This document shows, piece after piece, positions 1 through 5,663 of a stretch of DNA of 6,836 nucleotides. Source of the stretch: Deltaproteobacteria bacterium (lineage in GTDB: Bacteria > Desulfobacterota > Dissulfuribacteria > Dissulfuribacterales > QOAL01); NCBI GenBank assembly GCA_015486425.1, contig WFRQ01000140.1, positions 1 through 6,836 on the forward strand. The letters are read 5' to 3'. Each line of letters opens with the position of its first letter. Position 1 is the first letter of the stretch. Position numbers and translations under genes: made by a program. The notes beneath the pieces were generated by a model that worked only from the letters and a program-made list of their open reading frames with translations, was not told where the DNA came from and did not search any database.

Positions 1-791
1 AAATCACTCTTTTCCCTGAGCATGGGGATCACTGTCTCAAGGGCCGCTTCAGGAGGCATGCATTCAAATTCATTCCTGTGATACCGAACGGCATTGCAGG
101 AGGTAACAGCAGTAAACCCGATTTTAACATCATTCTTTTCAACTATCTTATATGGAGTGAAAAGCTTCCTGCCATCTTTTGTGAGATTGGACGAGATAAG
201 TTCAATGCCCCTTGATGATGCCTGTTCTTTCAGAAAATCAGGACCTGCCGCAAGGTCTTTCTGACCAACCCCTGCCAGGGAGTACCCCATCTCCCTGTAA
301 AAATCCAGGAGCAGGCGTGCGGCACTTGTCTGTTTTTCCCACTGGCTTGGCGGGGCCGACGTTGCTGACTTGCCATGTGGTTTTGTAAGGCGGTCTGTCT
401 TAAAGAGAAAATCGCCTGCATCCACCAACATGGCATTAGAATATTTTTTCATGTTTTCACGGATCCACCGGACCCGGCGGGGGATTCCCCCGACTTCCTT
501 GCCCTTTCAGGTGGAACAGGGCTTAAGATACCCCCACGTATTACAGGTATATATGATAGTTGCGGTCTTACCTGTGGCAGGCTGGGGTTTTTCCACCTGT
601 GCGGCTGACACTGAAGAACAGGAAACAGCATGGAAAGCCACTGCCATGATGCAGGCAATGAAAAAAGCAGCAGCAGCCGAAATTCTGTGCGCCCGGCCCT
701 CAAGGTATGCAGGGCTTCTGCCTGTAATTTTCGTGTCTCCGAAGGGTTGCAACGTCTGGCCTGTGCAACATGAAAGTTTTGGATATCTCAC
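1..791 (-). CDS. UshA-like exported selenoprotein candidate (in-frame UGA), 3' end beyond the left edge
   Basis: The frame is open from a GTG at 789-791 to the window edge (263 codons) apart from one UGA at codon 95 (507-509). The start is backed by a strong Shine-Dalgarno AAGGAGG five bases upstream. Residues about 36-64 are a hydrophobic export signal; AVSC (55-58) could be a weak lipobox, or SAA|Q (63-65) a signal peptidase I site. Just after it comes YTCNTWGYLKPCST, then UGA, then KGKEVGGIPRR, so the UGA is the second member of a Cys92-x-x-Sec95 pair. Downstream, LVDAGDFLF (122-130), AGVGQKDL (173-180), ISSNL (199-203) and a PYKIVEK...VKIGFTAVTS stretch follow the order of UshA/5'-nucleotidase-type metallophosphatases. 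The Asp-x-His and Asn-His-Glu metal motifs of that fold are not intact. I recall UshA-like selenoproteins being annotated in deltaproteobacteria, but cannot check this here. It is last in the visible minus-strand unit. The alternative reading, a pseudogene with one nonsense mutation, is less likely given the hairpin and the Cys-x-x-UGA context. Confidence 0.8.
478..509 (-). promoter_or_regulatory. Candidate bacterial SECIS element with Sec UGA
   Basis: Read on the minus strand, the UGA (509-507) is followed after 14 bases by a hairpin from 492 to 478: C plus a run of G pairs with a run of C plus G around a small GAAUC loop (487-483), giving five G-C/C-G pairs, or six if the G-C pair inside the loop also closes. 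The loop begins about 19 bases after the UGA and starts with G, which fits the known bacterial SECIS rule (apical loop roughly 16-37 bases downstream, G among its first bases). GGA at 498-496 and UCC at 472-470 could add a lower stem. The pairing is seen directly; SelB recognition is inferred. Confidence 0.65.
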
Positions 792-796
792 CTTTG

Positions 797-803
797 CCTC
801 CTT
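797..803 (-). promoter_or_regulatory. Strong ribosome binding site deciding the GTG start of the selenoprotein candidate
   Basis: AAGGAGG on the minus strand, directly after the TAA stop of the HD-domain gene (806-804) and five bases before GTG 791-789. It supports this non-ATG start over any internal start, and suggests the two genes are translated from one message. Confidence 0.8.
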
Positions 804-1457
804 TTATCCTCTGGAATAATCATCCCCGATAAGCTGACGCATCCACCACCCTGCCCAGTGTTCCTCAAGGATGGATTCAGCAAGCGCCATGCCCTCGTCT
901 GTGCGAAGCCGCGCCCTTACATGAGGGATCCAGATTGCGGCATCACTGCTTCCTGTATCAAGATTCTCCTTGAGAGACAGCAGCATGTCAAGCTGATCTG
1001 CATCATGAACCAGAAGCGCTTCATAGGACTCACACTCACTGTACTCCTGCAACAGGGCCCGAACCTTCTCGCCGCCGGGAAGGCCGCTTGTCATATCCCT
1101 GACCGCAGACTCCTCGTCAATAGTCACATACAGTTTATTCACAGCGTTGGCATCTCCGGTCCTTGCCTCAGGGACATCATGATACAGGCAGAATTTCAGC
1201 AGTTTTTCAACATCAATCTCATCCTTCCTCTCGCTGAGTTCCACAAGCATCAGGGCTGCCATTGCCACACCGAATGTGTGAGATGCAACCGATTCCTTGC
1301 CCTGTCCGAGAAATGCGTATCCTGTGCGCATTATCCTTTTGAGCAGTCCGCACTCAAAAAGAAAGGCCGTGGCCCTGTCCCGCCTGACATGGTCGGCACT
1401 CTCCTCTATTAGTGCAGGACCATTACCGCTGCGCAAGCTGTTATCATTATCACTCAT
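804..1457 (-). CDS. HD-domain phosphohydrolase (YfbR/HDDC2-like)
   Basis: 217-residue protein of the HD superfamily, probably a metal-dependent phosphohydrolase resembling the 5'-deoxynucleotidase YfbR/HDDC2 group. The metal-binding pattern is in order: His60 in KESVASHTFGVA, His93-Asp94 with Glu97 in LYHDVPEARTGD, and a distal Asp in LLVHDADQLDMLL (Asp152 or Asp154). The phrase HDVPEARTGD is close to the HDLPEARTGD typical of this group. No signal peptide or membrane segment is visible, so the protein should be cytoplasmic. The start ATG (1457-1455) lies three bases after the holA stop, with no good Shine-Dalgarno in range, so translational coupling to holA is likely. The substrate cannot be told from the sequence; a nucleoside monophosphate is the family-based guess. 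Confidence 0.85.
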   Translation of the reverse strand: MSDNDNSLRSGNGPALIEESADHVRRDRATAFLFECGLLKRIMRTGYAFLGQGKESVASHTFGVAMAALMLVELSERKDEIDVEKLLKFCLYHDVPEARTGDANAVNKLYVTIDEESAVRDMTSGLPGGEKVRALLQEYSECESYEALLVHDADQLDMLLSLKENLDTGSSDAAIWIPHVRARLRTDEGMALAESILEEHWAGWWMRQLIGDDYSRG

Positions 1458-1460
1458 AAG

Positions 1461-2786
1461 CTATTGTTTTACCATCTCCATAACAAGGAGTTCCAGCACT
1501 GCCCGCGGGTCCGAAGCGCCACCCTTAAGCTCAAGGTCTATTTCAGGCAATAAGGCCATGAGCTCCATTATCCTGTGAACACTCAAGGCGCCGGCACCAC
1601 GACACTGCATGTACAGGGCATAGGGATGACCCTTTAGCGGGTCCTGCTCTGAATCACTGTAAAACGCCTGAAGCTTTGGGAGAAGAGCATCCCTGAACCT
1701 GTTATACTGGGCACGCTTTAATGTATCCATTCCTACTGTGGATGCAGCCGCAGCGGATATGGCAAGCATCTTCTTAAGATAGTTGTTGATGGTGCTGAGA
1801 ACTGCCAGCGGATACACACCCTGATCAAGAAGAAGGTGAAGTGATTCAATGGCCCCCTGGACATCCTGACGTCCGATTGCGCCTGTGAGCCTGAAAAGTT
1901 CCTCTTCCCGCTGGTGAGAGACAAGCCGTCTTACATCCGCTGTGGTAACCTTCCCGCCTCCGCTTCCGGAACCTGACATGGATACAAGTTTTTCTGTTTC
2001 CTTCATCAGTGCAGGCAGATTGTCCTGGCCTGCAAGGTCCATGAGCAGCTCAAGCGCACGGGGCTCTATTGTCATACCCTGGCGTGCGAATAACTCACGC
2101 ACCGTGGAGGCAGCCTGCTGTCTTGCCTTTCTATTATCTCCGGAGACTGTAAAATCAAGGAAATGCCCAACGGATTTGAAAGCCTTGAAAACCGCGCTTC
2201 TTTTGTCAACCGCCTCTGCCTGAACCAGCAGGACAGCCCTTGCAGGGTCTGCCTTTTCCTTAAGCCACCGGATCAGAATATCAGCAGCGCTCTTGTCCAT
2301 GGCGCCGGACGGCATGATACTGCCGCCCTTTTCCTCAAGGAATTTTTTCAGGGGATTGACAGAGAGGCCTGCAGGCCACTTTAAATTTGATTCAACTTCA
2401 GAGGCGCCAAGCTCAAGCACCTCTGCCACGCTGACCTTGAAGAGACCAAGAAGCTGAGACACCAGGCGGGCGGCCCTGCTGTATTCCTTTTTCTCAATGG
2501 CGGAAAGCACGGCTTTCCAGCGGGCAGGGACTGTTGAGGCAGAATGCAGAAATACCGGGTCCCTGACGACAAGTACCTTTCTGCCTGGAAAAAAACTGCG
2601 GGTTTCAAGAAACTCAACACACCTGCCTGGGGCTGCCTCGTCTCCTGAAAGCTCCTGGATATTCATGTCAGAGGCCTCAGGCGGAACAAGAAGGGAGACA
2701 AGCTCTTTCACATGACCGGCGATTACAGGAAATTCGCCTGCAAACAGGTAGGCAGGCTTTACATCACCTGATTTCACCTGTTTCAA
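1461..2786 (-). CDS. holA: DNA polymerase III subunit delta, with an internal insertion
   Basis: HolA opens the beta sliding clamp as part of the clamp-loader complex. The N-terminus (KPAYLFAGE, 10-18) and KVLVVRDPVFL (70-80) match the first domain; ILIRWLKEKADPARAVLLVQAEAVDKRSAVFKAF (170-203, split by me as a helix, a strand and the VDKR motif), the ALELLMDLAGQDNLPALMKETEKL segment and the C-terminal ELFRLTGAIGRQDVQGAI / LLLDQGVYPLAVLSTINNYLKKML collar region all fit the family. At 441 residues it is about 100 longer than the usual 330-345; the excess falls at about residues 82-168, between two conserved strands. The start used is TTG (2786-2784), which is weakly supported: a CTG at 2846-2844, overlapping the proC stop and preceded by AAGGAG eight bases upstream, is in frame and would add 20 residues. 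It follows proC by 56 bases and runs three bases short of the HD gene. Confidence 0.9.
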   Translation of the reverse strand: MKQVKSGDVKPAYLFAGEFPVIAGHVKELVSLLVPPEASDMNIQELSGDEAAPGRCVEFLETRSFFPGRKVLVVRDPVFLHSASTVPARWKAVLSAIEKKEYSRAARLVSQLLGLFKVSVAEVLELGASEVESNLKWPAGLSVNPLKKFLEEKGGSIMPSGAMDKSAADILIRWLKEKADPARAVLLVQAEAVDKRSAVFKAFKSVGHFLDFTVSGDNRKARQQAASTVRELFARQGMTIEPRALELLMDLAGQDNLPALMKETEKLVSMSGSGSGGGKVTTADVRRLVSHQREEELFRLTGAIGRQDVQGAIESLHLLLDQGVYPLAVLSTINNYLKKMLAISAAAASTVGMDTLKRAQYNRFRDALLPKLQAFYSDSEQDPLKGHPYALYMQCRGAGALSVHRIMELMALLPEIDLELKGGASDPRAVLELLVMEMVKQ

Positions 2787-2842
2787 AATGGCTCTGCATG
2801 CATCTGCAGGGCCTGCAACCTGTGACTTGCCATACCCTCTTT

Positions 2843-3664
2843 TCAGTTTCCAAGCTCCTTTGAACGACTGGCGGCAGCCCTGACAGCATCCATCAGAGCA
2901 CCTCGCAATGCATTCTTTTCAAGCTGATACAGACCTTCAATAGTGGTGCCGCCAGGGCTTGTGACCATTGCAGTAAGTTCTGCTGGTGACTTTCCTGTTT
3001 CGGCGCACATCCTCGCTGAACCAAGCACTGTCTGTACTGCAAGTCTGCTGGCCACGTCCCTTGTAAGGCCCTCACGAACACCAGCGTCAACAAGGCCCTC
3101 AATAAAGCTGAAACAATAAGCAGGCCCACTGCCACTGAGCCCTGTCACAGCATCCATAAGATGCTCCGGCACCTGCACAGCCACACCTACTGCCTCAAAC
3201 AGGTTAAGGGCAAGCTCCATATCCTGTTCTGTGGCATGAGTGCCCCTGCACAGGCCCGCTGCCCCTTCCTGCACCAGCGCAGGGGTATTGGGCATAACCC
3301 TTATCACCCTTGTACCAGCAGGAAGGCCGCCTTCAAGTATATTCAGAGTAATTCCGGCAGCTATGGAAATCACAAGATGATCGCCGCCTACCCCATTAGC
3401 AATATCGTGCAGTACAACGCCCATTACCTGTGGCTTAACTGCCAGTATCACAGTTGCTGCATCCCTGAAGACCTGCAGATTTTCTGAAACTGCCCTGACG
3501 CCGCACTCCCTGGCAATGTACTCTCGCCGCTCTTCCCATGGTTCCGAGACAATAACTGATTCAGGCCCGACCAGGCCTTTTGCAATAATCCCCTTCATCA
3601 GGGCCTCAGCCATCTGCCCGCCGCCTATGAAACCCAGGCCGCCTTTTATCCTGTCATTATTCAT
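2843..3664 (-). CDS. proC: Pyrroline-5-carboxylate reductase
   Basis: Catalyses the last step of proline synthesis: NAD(P)H-dependent reduction of 1-pyrroline-5-carboxylate to proline, in the cytoplasm. The 273-residue length is normal. The dinucleotide-binding Rossmann motif GFIGGGQMAEAL is at 11-22, AVKPQ at 75-79, ISIAAGI at 99-105, the RVMPNTPALVQEG block at 122-134, the SGSGPAYCF segment at 177-185, and the family signature in the dimerisation domain (ELTAMVTSPGGTTIEGL, 229-245) is complete. The ATG start (3664-3662) has only a modest AGAGGT about 11 bases upstream. It is the first gene of the likely proC-holA-HD-selenoprotein unit. Nothing in it appears damaged. Confidence 0.97.
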   Translation of the reverse strand: MNNDRIKGGLGFIGGGQMAEALMKGIIAKGLVGPESVIVSEPWEERREYIARECGVRAVSENLQVFRDAATVILAVKPQVMGVVLHDIANGVGGDHLVISIAAGITLNILEGGLPAGTRVIRVMPNTPALVQEGAAGLCRGTHATEQDMELALNLFEAVGVAVQVPEHLMDAVTGLSGSGPAYCFSFIEGLVDAGVREGLTRDVASRLAVQTVLGSARMCAETGKSPAELTAMVTSPGGTTIEGLYQLEKNALRGALMDAVRAAASRSKELGN

Positions 3665-3734
3665 ATTTTATCATTACCTCTGATGTGGGAGCATTCTCCG
3701 TTTCTCCTGCCATTTTATTATTGCGAAGGCTGTG

Positions 3735-3760
3735 TGGCTCAAGGCTGAAAGCTCAAGGCT
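3735..3760. repeat. GCTCAAGGCT tandem repeat, copy 1
   Basis: GCTCAAGGCT occurs twice (3738-3747 and 3751-3760) separated by GAAA, and a third partial unit follows (CAAAGTCAAAG). The 16 bases at 3735-3750 (TGGCTCAAGGCTGAAA) recur exactly at 4732-4747 in the same orientation. This looks like a dispersed low-complexity intergenic repeat rather than coding DNA. Confidence 0.75.
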
Positions 3761-3772
3761 CAAAGTCAAAGA

Positions 3773-3804
3773 AGCTCTAATTTGCTGGTTCCCAAACTCC
3801 GGTT
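3773..3804. repeat. GTTCCCAAACTCC repeat, copy 1 (degenerate)
   Basis: AGCTCTAATTTGC followed by GTTCCCAAACTCC (3788-3800) and GGTT. It aligns with 5004-5036, sharing the 13-base core exactly and most of the flanks. Here the second arm of the palindrome seen in copy 2 has decayed (only GTGAAC remains further on). Confidence 0.7.
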
Positions 3805-3922
3805 TTAGTACTGTGAACTGGAAGTTCCTGCCGCTCCATTTCCTTGAGCACACAATTTAATAAACTGCTAAAGCGTATTTTTATTGTTCGTTGTGCCCGC
3901 ACCGGGAATGGCGGTTACCATC

Positions 3923-4714
3923 CTATACAAGGCTCACCATCACCTTCTGGGCCAGACCCTTTCCAAGAGCAATTCTTGAATTCCTGGCATTAATGATAAA
4001 CGGCCCTGAGCTGTTCAGGACCTCTACCACCTCTCCCACTGAAAGGCCCATTGAGGTCAGGCGATCCTTAAGCTTCGCTCCGCCCTCGAAGCTGACAATC
4101 ATGACGCGCTCACCCTGTGAGGCAAGGGCAAGCGGCATGACATGCTCCTTACCCTCCTGACACGCAGGGCACACGCCAACAATATTAAGCTTGTGGGCAA
4201 GGGGAAGGAACTGCTGCTCACCGGCAAACCTGTCAATATTACTGTTAAGGGATTCGTCCTCAAATTCCAATACCTTGCCGCACTTTGTGCAGACAAGATG
4301 GTCATGCCTGCTTCCAAGATGAAGATGCTCATACCATGGCCCTGTCCCGTTGAGCATGACCTTCTGTGCAATGCCGTACCTGCAAAGCAGCTCCAAGACC
4401 TCTCTTACAGTGGAAACAGGTATATGCTCTCCGTCCTTTTCAAGGCTCTCAGCCAGATACTCTGGTGTTACGTGACCTTCGGTAGTAATAAACCTGTCCA
4501 GGACCTTTTCACCGTTCTCAGGAAGTGTATCACATGTGCAGGAAATGAGTTTGAGAAACTCCTCTTTCTCCCGCTCATGAAGTCTGTCAAAACAGGACTG
4601 GGACGAGGGAGTGGATTCTACAGGCAGCCCCACTACAGGCTGAGTCGCTTTCTTATCTCCACTGTCAGGTTTGCGCTGCGCTGAATCTGATTTTTTCATC
4701 AAGTTAAAAAACAT
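3923..4714 (-). CDS. Fur-family regulator fused to a C-terminal FeoA domain
   Basis: 263 residues in three parts. Residues 1-45 are a polar Lys/Ser-rich tail. Residues about 46-187 resemble Fur: a winged helix (EYLAESL ... VSTVREVLELLCRYGIAQKV, 85-119), then YEHLHLGSRHDHLVCTKCGKVLEFED (128-153) with His130, His132, His137, His139, Cys142 and Cys145, and a second pair Cys182/Cys185 in GVCPACQ, so both zinc-site cysteine pairs are present. Residues about 192-263 form a FeoA/SH3-like domain (MPLALASQGERVMIVSFEGG, RLTSMGLSVGEVVEVLN, IALGKGLAQKVMV). Fur proteins repress iron or metal genes; FeoA assists the FeoB ferrous iron transporter. A fused protein could be a metal sensor with an SH3-like tail, as in DtxR/MntR proteins, but that is inference. 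The usual TVYR of the recognition helix is TVRE here (102-105). The ATG at 4714-4712 lacks a clear ribosome site; Met6 (4699-4697) is an alternative. No feoB is in the window. Confidence 0.85.
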   Translation of the reverse strand: MFFNLMKKSDSAQRKPDSGDKKATQPVVGLPVESTPSSQSCFDRLHEREKEEFLKLISCTCDTLPENGEKVLDRFITTEGHVTPEYLAESLEKDGEHIPVSTVREVLELLCRYGIAQKVMLNGTGPWYEHLHLGSRHDHLVCTKCGKVLEFEDESLNSNIDRFAGEQQFLPLAHKLNIVGVCPACQEGKEHVMPLALASQGERVMIVSFEGGAKLKDRLTSMGLSVGEVVEVLNSSGPFIINARNSRIALGKGLAQKVMVSLV

Positions 4715-4731
4715 AAATATTTTATCCGAAA

Positions 4732-4768
4732 TGGCTCAAGGCTGAAAACCCAAGGTAAAAGGTCACTG
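4732..4768. repeat. GCTCAAGGCT repeat, copy 2
   Basis: TGGCTCAAGGCTGAAA at 4732-4747 is identical to 3735-3750; the next 20 bases (ACCCAAGGTAAAAGGTCACT) are a diverged version of the same unit. It begins 18 bases upstream of the Fur-FeoA start codon, so it lies in the probable 5' leader or promoter of that gene. Confidence 0.7.
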
Positions 4769-4836
4769 CTCACCCCCTCAAGGATGAATCCCAATAATGG
4801 AAAGACGCTTTTCGCACAACAATTTCTTTCTTGACA

Positions 4837-4947
4837 CGTATCTGATCAGGGGGTGCTGCAGATGCAAGGCGGAGGGGGCGAAGGCGTACTTCCCGTACTT
4901 CGAGTCCCCGACAACGCAGCAGATGCGGTACCCCCTGAGCAGATACG
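4837..4947. repeat. Long imperfect palindrome (probable dispersed intergenic element)
   Basis: Outer arms CGTATCTGATCAGGGGGT (4837-4854) and ACCCCCTGAGCAGATACG (4930-4947) are complementary at 17 of 18 positions. At the centre CGAAGGCGTAC (4879-4889) pairs with GTACTTCG (4895-4902) with a two-base bulge, around a five-base loop, flanked by GGGG/CCCC. GCAGATGC also occurs as a direct repeat inside both halves (4858-4865 and 4918-4925). The whole can fold as one hairpin or cruciform. Both strands give short open frames here, but they read through the palindrome and are not credible proteins. It has the look of a non-autonomous, REP- or MITE-like repeat. Confidence 0.75.
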
Positions 4948-5003
4948 GTAAAAGAAGGCATGATTGTTTGCTTTTATCTTTCTGCTTCCGAGTTTGAGAT
5001 TTT

Positions 5004-5042
5004 AGCTAACTTTTGCCTGTTCCCAAACTCCAGGTTGGGAAC
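5004..5042. repeat. GTTCCCAAACTCC palindromic repeat, copy 2
   Basis: GTTCCCAA (5019-5026) and TTGGGAAC (5035-5042) are perfect inverted arms around ACTCCAGG, which itself pairs further at CT/AG; the 24 bases form a near-complete palindrome of REP type. The preceding AGCTAACTTTTGC (5004-5016) matches the flank of copy 1 at 3773-3785. It sits about 110 bases upstream of trmL; with no U-tract after it, it is not a standard terminator. Confidence 0.75.
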
Positions 5043-5154
5043 TATAAAAAGGTACAAAGATAAGTGTCAGCACTGATTAACGCCATCAATCTTTAATGTC
5101 AACGTTCAAAGCAAGGTCATACAGCGGCAATAGACAGCCTCTTGGAGATATTTT

Positions 5155-5628
5155 GTGAATGCTTTCCACCATCACCTGAACATAGTTCTTGTAGAGCCTG
5201 AAATACCGCCTAACACAGGCAACATAGCAAGAATGTGCGCTGCAACCATGTCAACCCTGCACCTGATTCACCCACTGGGTTTCAGGACTGATGACAGAAG
5301 CCTGAAGCGGGCAGGTCTGGACTACTGGAAATACGTTGACGTGGTGCACCATTCAAGCCTTGATAGATTTCTTGAAAAGCACGGTCACAGGGAACTGCTG
5401 CTGTTCAGCAAAAAGGGAGAAAAATTATATACTCAGGCACCATATTCCCCAGGCTGCTGGCTCCTGTTCGGCAGGGAAACAAGGGGCCTTCCACAGCTAC
5501 TGCTTGAGAAATACAGCAACCGCACATACTCAATACCCATGAGAGGTGACAGAGTACGTAGCCTCAACCTTGCCACAGCCGCAGGCATAATTACATACGA
5601 GGCGTACAGGCAGTTGAACCACTGGTAA
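5155..5628 (+). CDS. trmL: tRNA (cytidine/uridine-34 2'-O)-methyltransferase
   Basis: A SPOUT (SpoU/TrmH) methyltransferase of the TrmL/YibK type, which uses S-adenosylmethionine to methylate the ribose of the wobble nucleotide of certain leucine tRNAs. At 157 residues it is the minimal catalytic domain normal for TrmL, without an added RNA-binding domain. Motif 1 is VEPEIPPNTGNIARMC (13-28), followed by HPLGFRTDDRSLKRAGLDYW (39-58), characteristic of TrmL. Motif 2 is LLFGRETRGLP (103-113) and motif 3 SIPMRGDRVRSLNLATAAGI (126-145), which build the trefoil knot. The start is GTG (5155-5157) with GGAG seven bases upstream; no better in-frame ATG exists before motif 1. It stands alone on the plus strand and ends 35 bases from the convergent transglycosylase gene. 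Confidence 0.96.
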   Translation: MNAFHHHLNIVLVEPEIPPNTGNIARMCAATMSTLHLIHPLGFRTDDRSLKRAGLDYWKYVDVVHHSSLDRFLEKHGHRELLLFSKKGEKLYTQAPYSPGCWLLFGRETRGLPQLLLEKYSNRTYSIPMRGDRVRSLNLATAAGIITYEAYRQLNHW

Positions 5629-5663
5629 TGTCCACTCCAGCCCCATGGAACAGCCCCTCAAAT

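Larger units (their letters stand above)
3665..3922. other. Repeat-bearing intergenic region between fur-feoA-like gene and proC
   Basis: 258 bases without a gene. It holds one copy each of the two repeat families described below (3735-3760 and 3773-3804). A weak minus-strand promoter for proC is conceivable: TTGAGC (3743-3738), 17 bases, TAATAA (3720-3715), but the TTGAGC is part of the repeat and the -10 match is poor. No rho-independent terminator is evident behind the upstream gene. Confidence 0.5.
4715..5154. other. Repeat-rich divergent intergenic region between fur-feoA-like gene and trmL
   Basis: 440 bases with no convincing gene, separating two divergently read genes. It contains, left to right, the second TGGCTCAAGGCTGAAA copy, an approximately 111-base imperfect palindrome, and the GTTCCCAAACTCC palindrome. 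Both genes must be started from here, but no promoter reaches a good match to a sigma-70 consensus: TAAAAT (4724-4719, minus) sits too near the ATG to judge, and the plus-strand TATAAAAA at 5043-5050 lacks a partner at the right distance. No Fur-box-like palindrome was recognised. Confidence 0.6.

Noticed and set aside
230..703. Reading the left region as two broken pieces, a frameshifted pseudogene, or as the short minus-strand frames at 230-436 and 449-703.
   Set aside because: The original frame stays open on both sides of the one UGA with no shift, and the residues on both sides fit one family. The other frames have low-information, unrecognisable products.
370..1412. Plus-strand open frames at 370-819 and 858-1412 (149 and 184 codons).
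   Set aside because: They lie antisense to the selenoprotein candidate and the HD gene, show no domain pattern and have no credible ribosome site.
4831..4836. TTGACA as a -35 box for trmL.
   Set aside because: No -10 hexamer stands 16-18 bases downstream; that stretch is part of the palindrome and the gene is over 300 bases away.
4770..4997. Short open frames on both strands across 4770-4997.
   Set aside because: They translate through the palindromic element; frames of this sort arise from the repeat itself and show no protein-like pattern.
3735..5042. CRISPR array or att sites for the flanking repeats.
   Set aside because: Only two copies per family, no regular spacers, no cas gene, and no integrase or tRNA gene nearby.
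5629..5663. A bidirectional terminator between the convergent trmL and mltD genes.
   Set aside because: The 35 bases contain no convincing stem-loop followed by a T-run on either strand.
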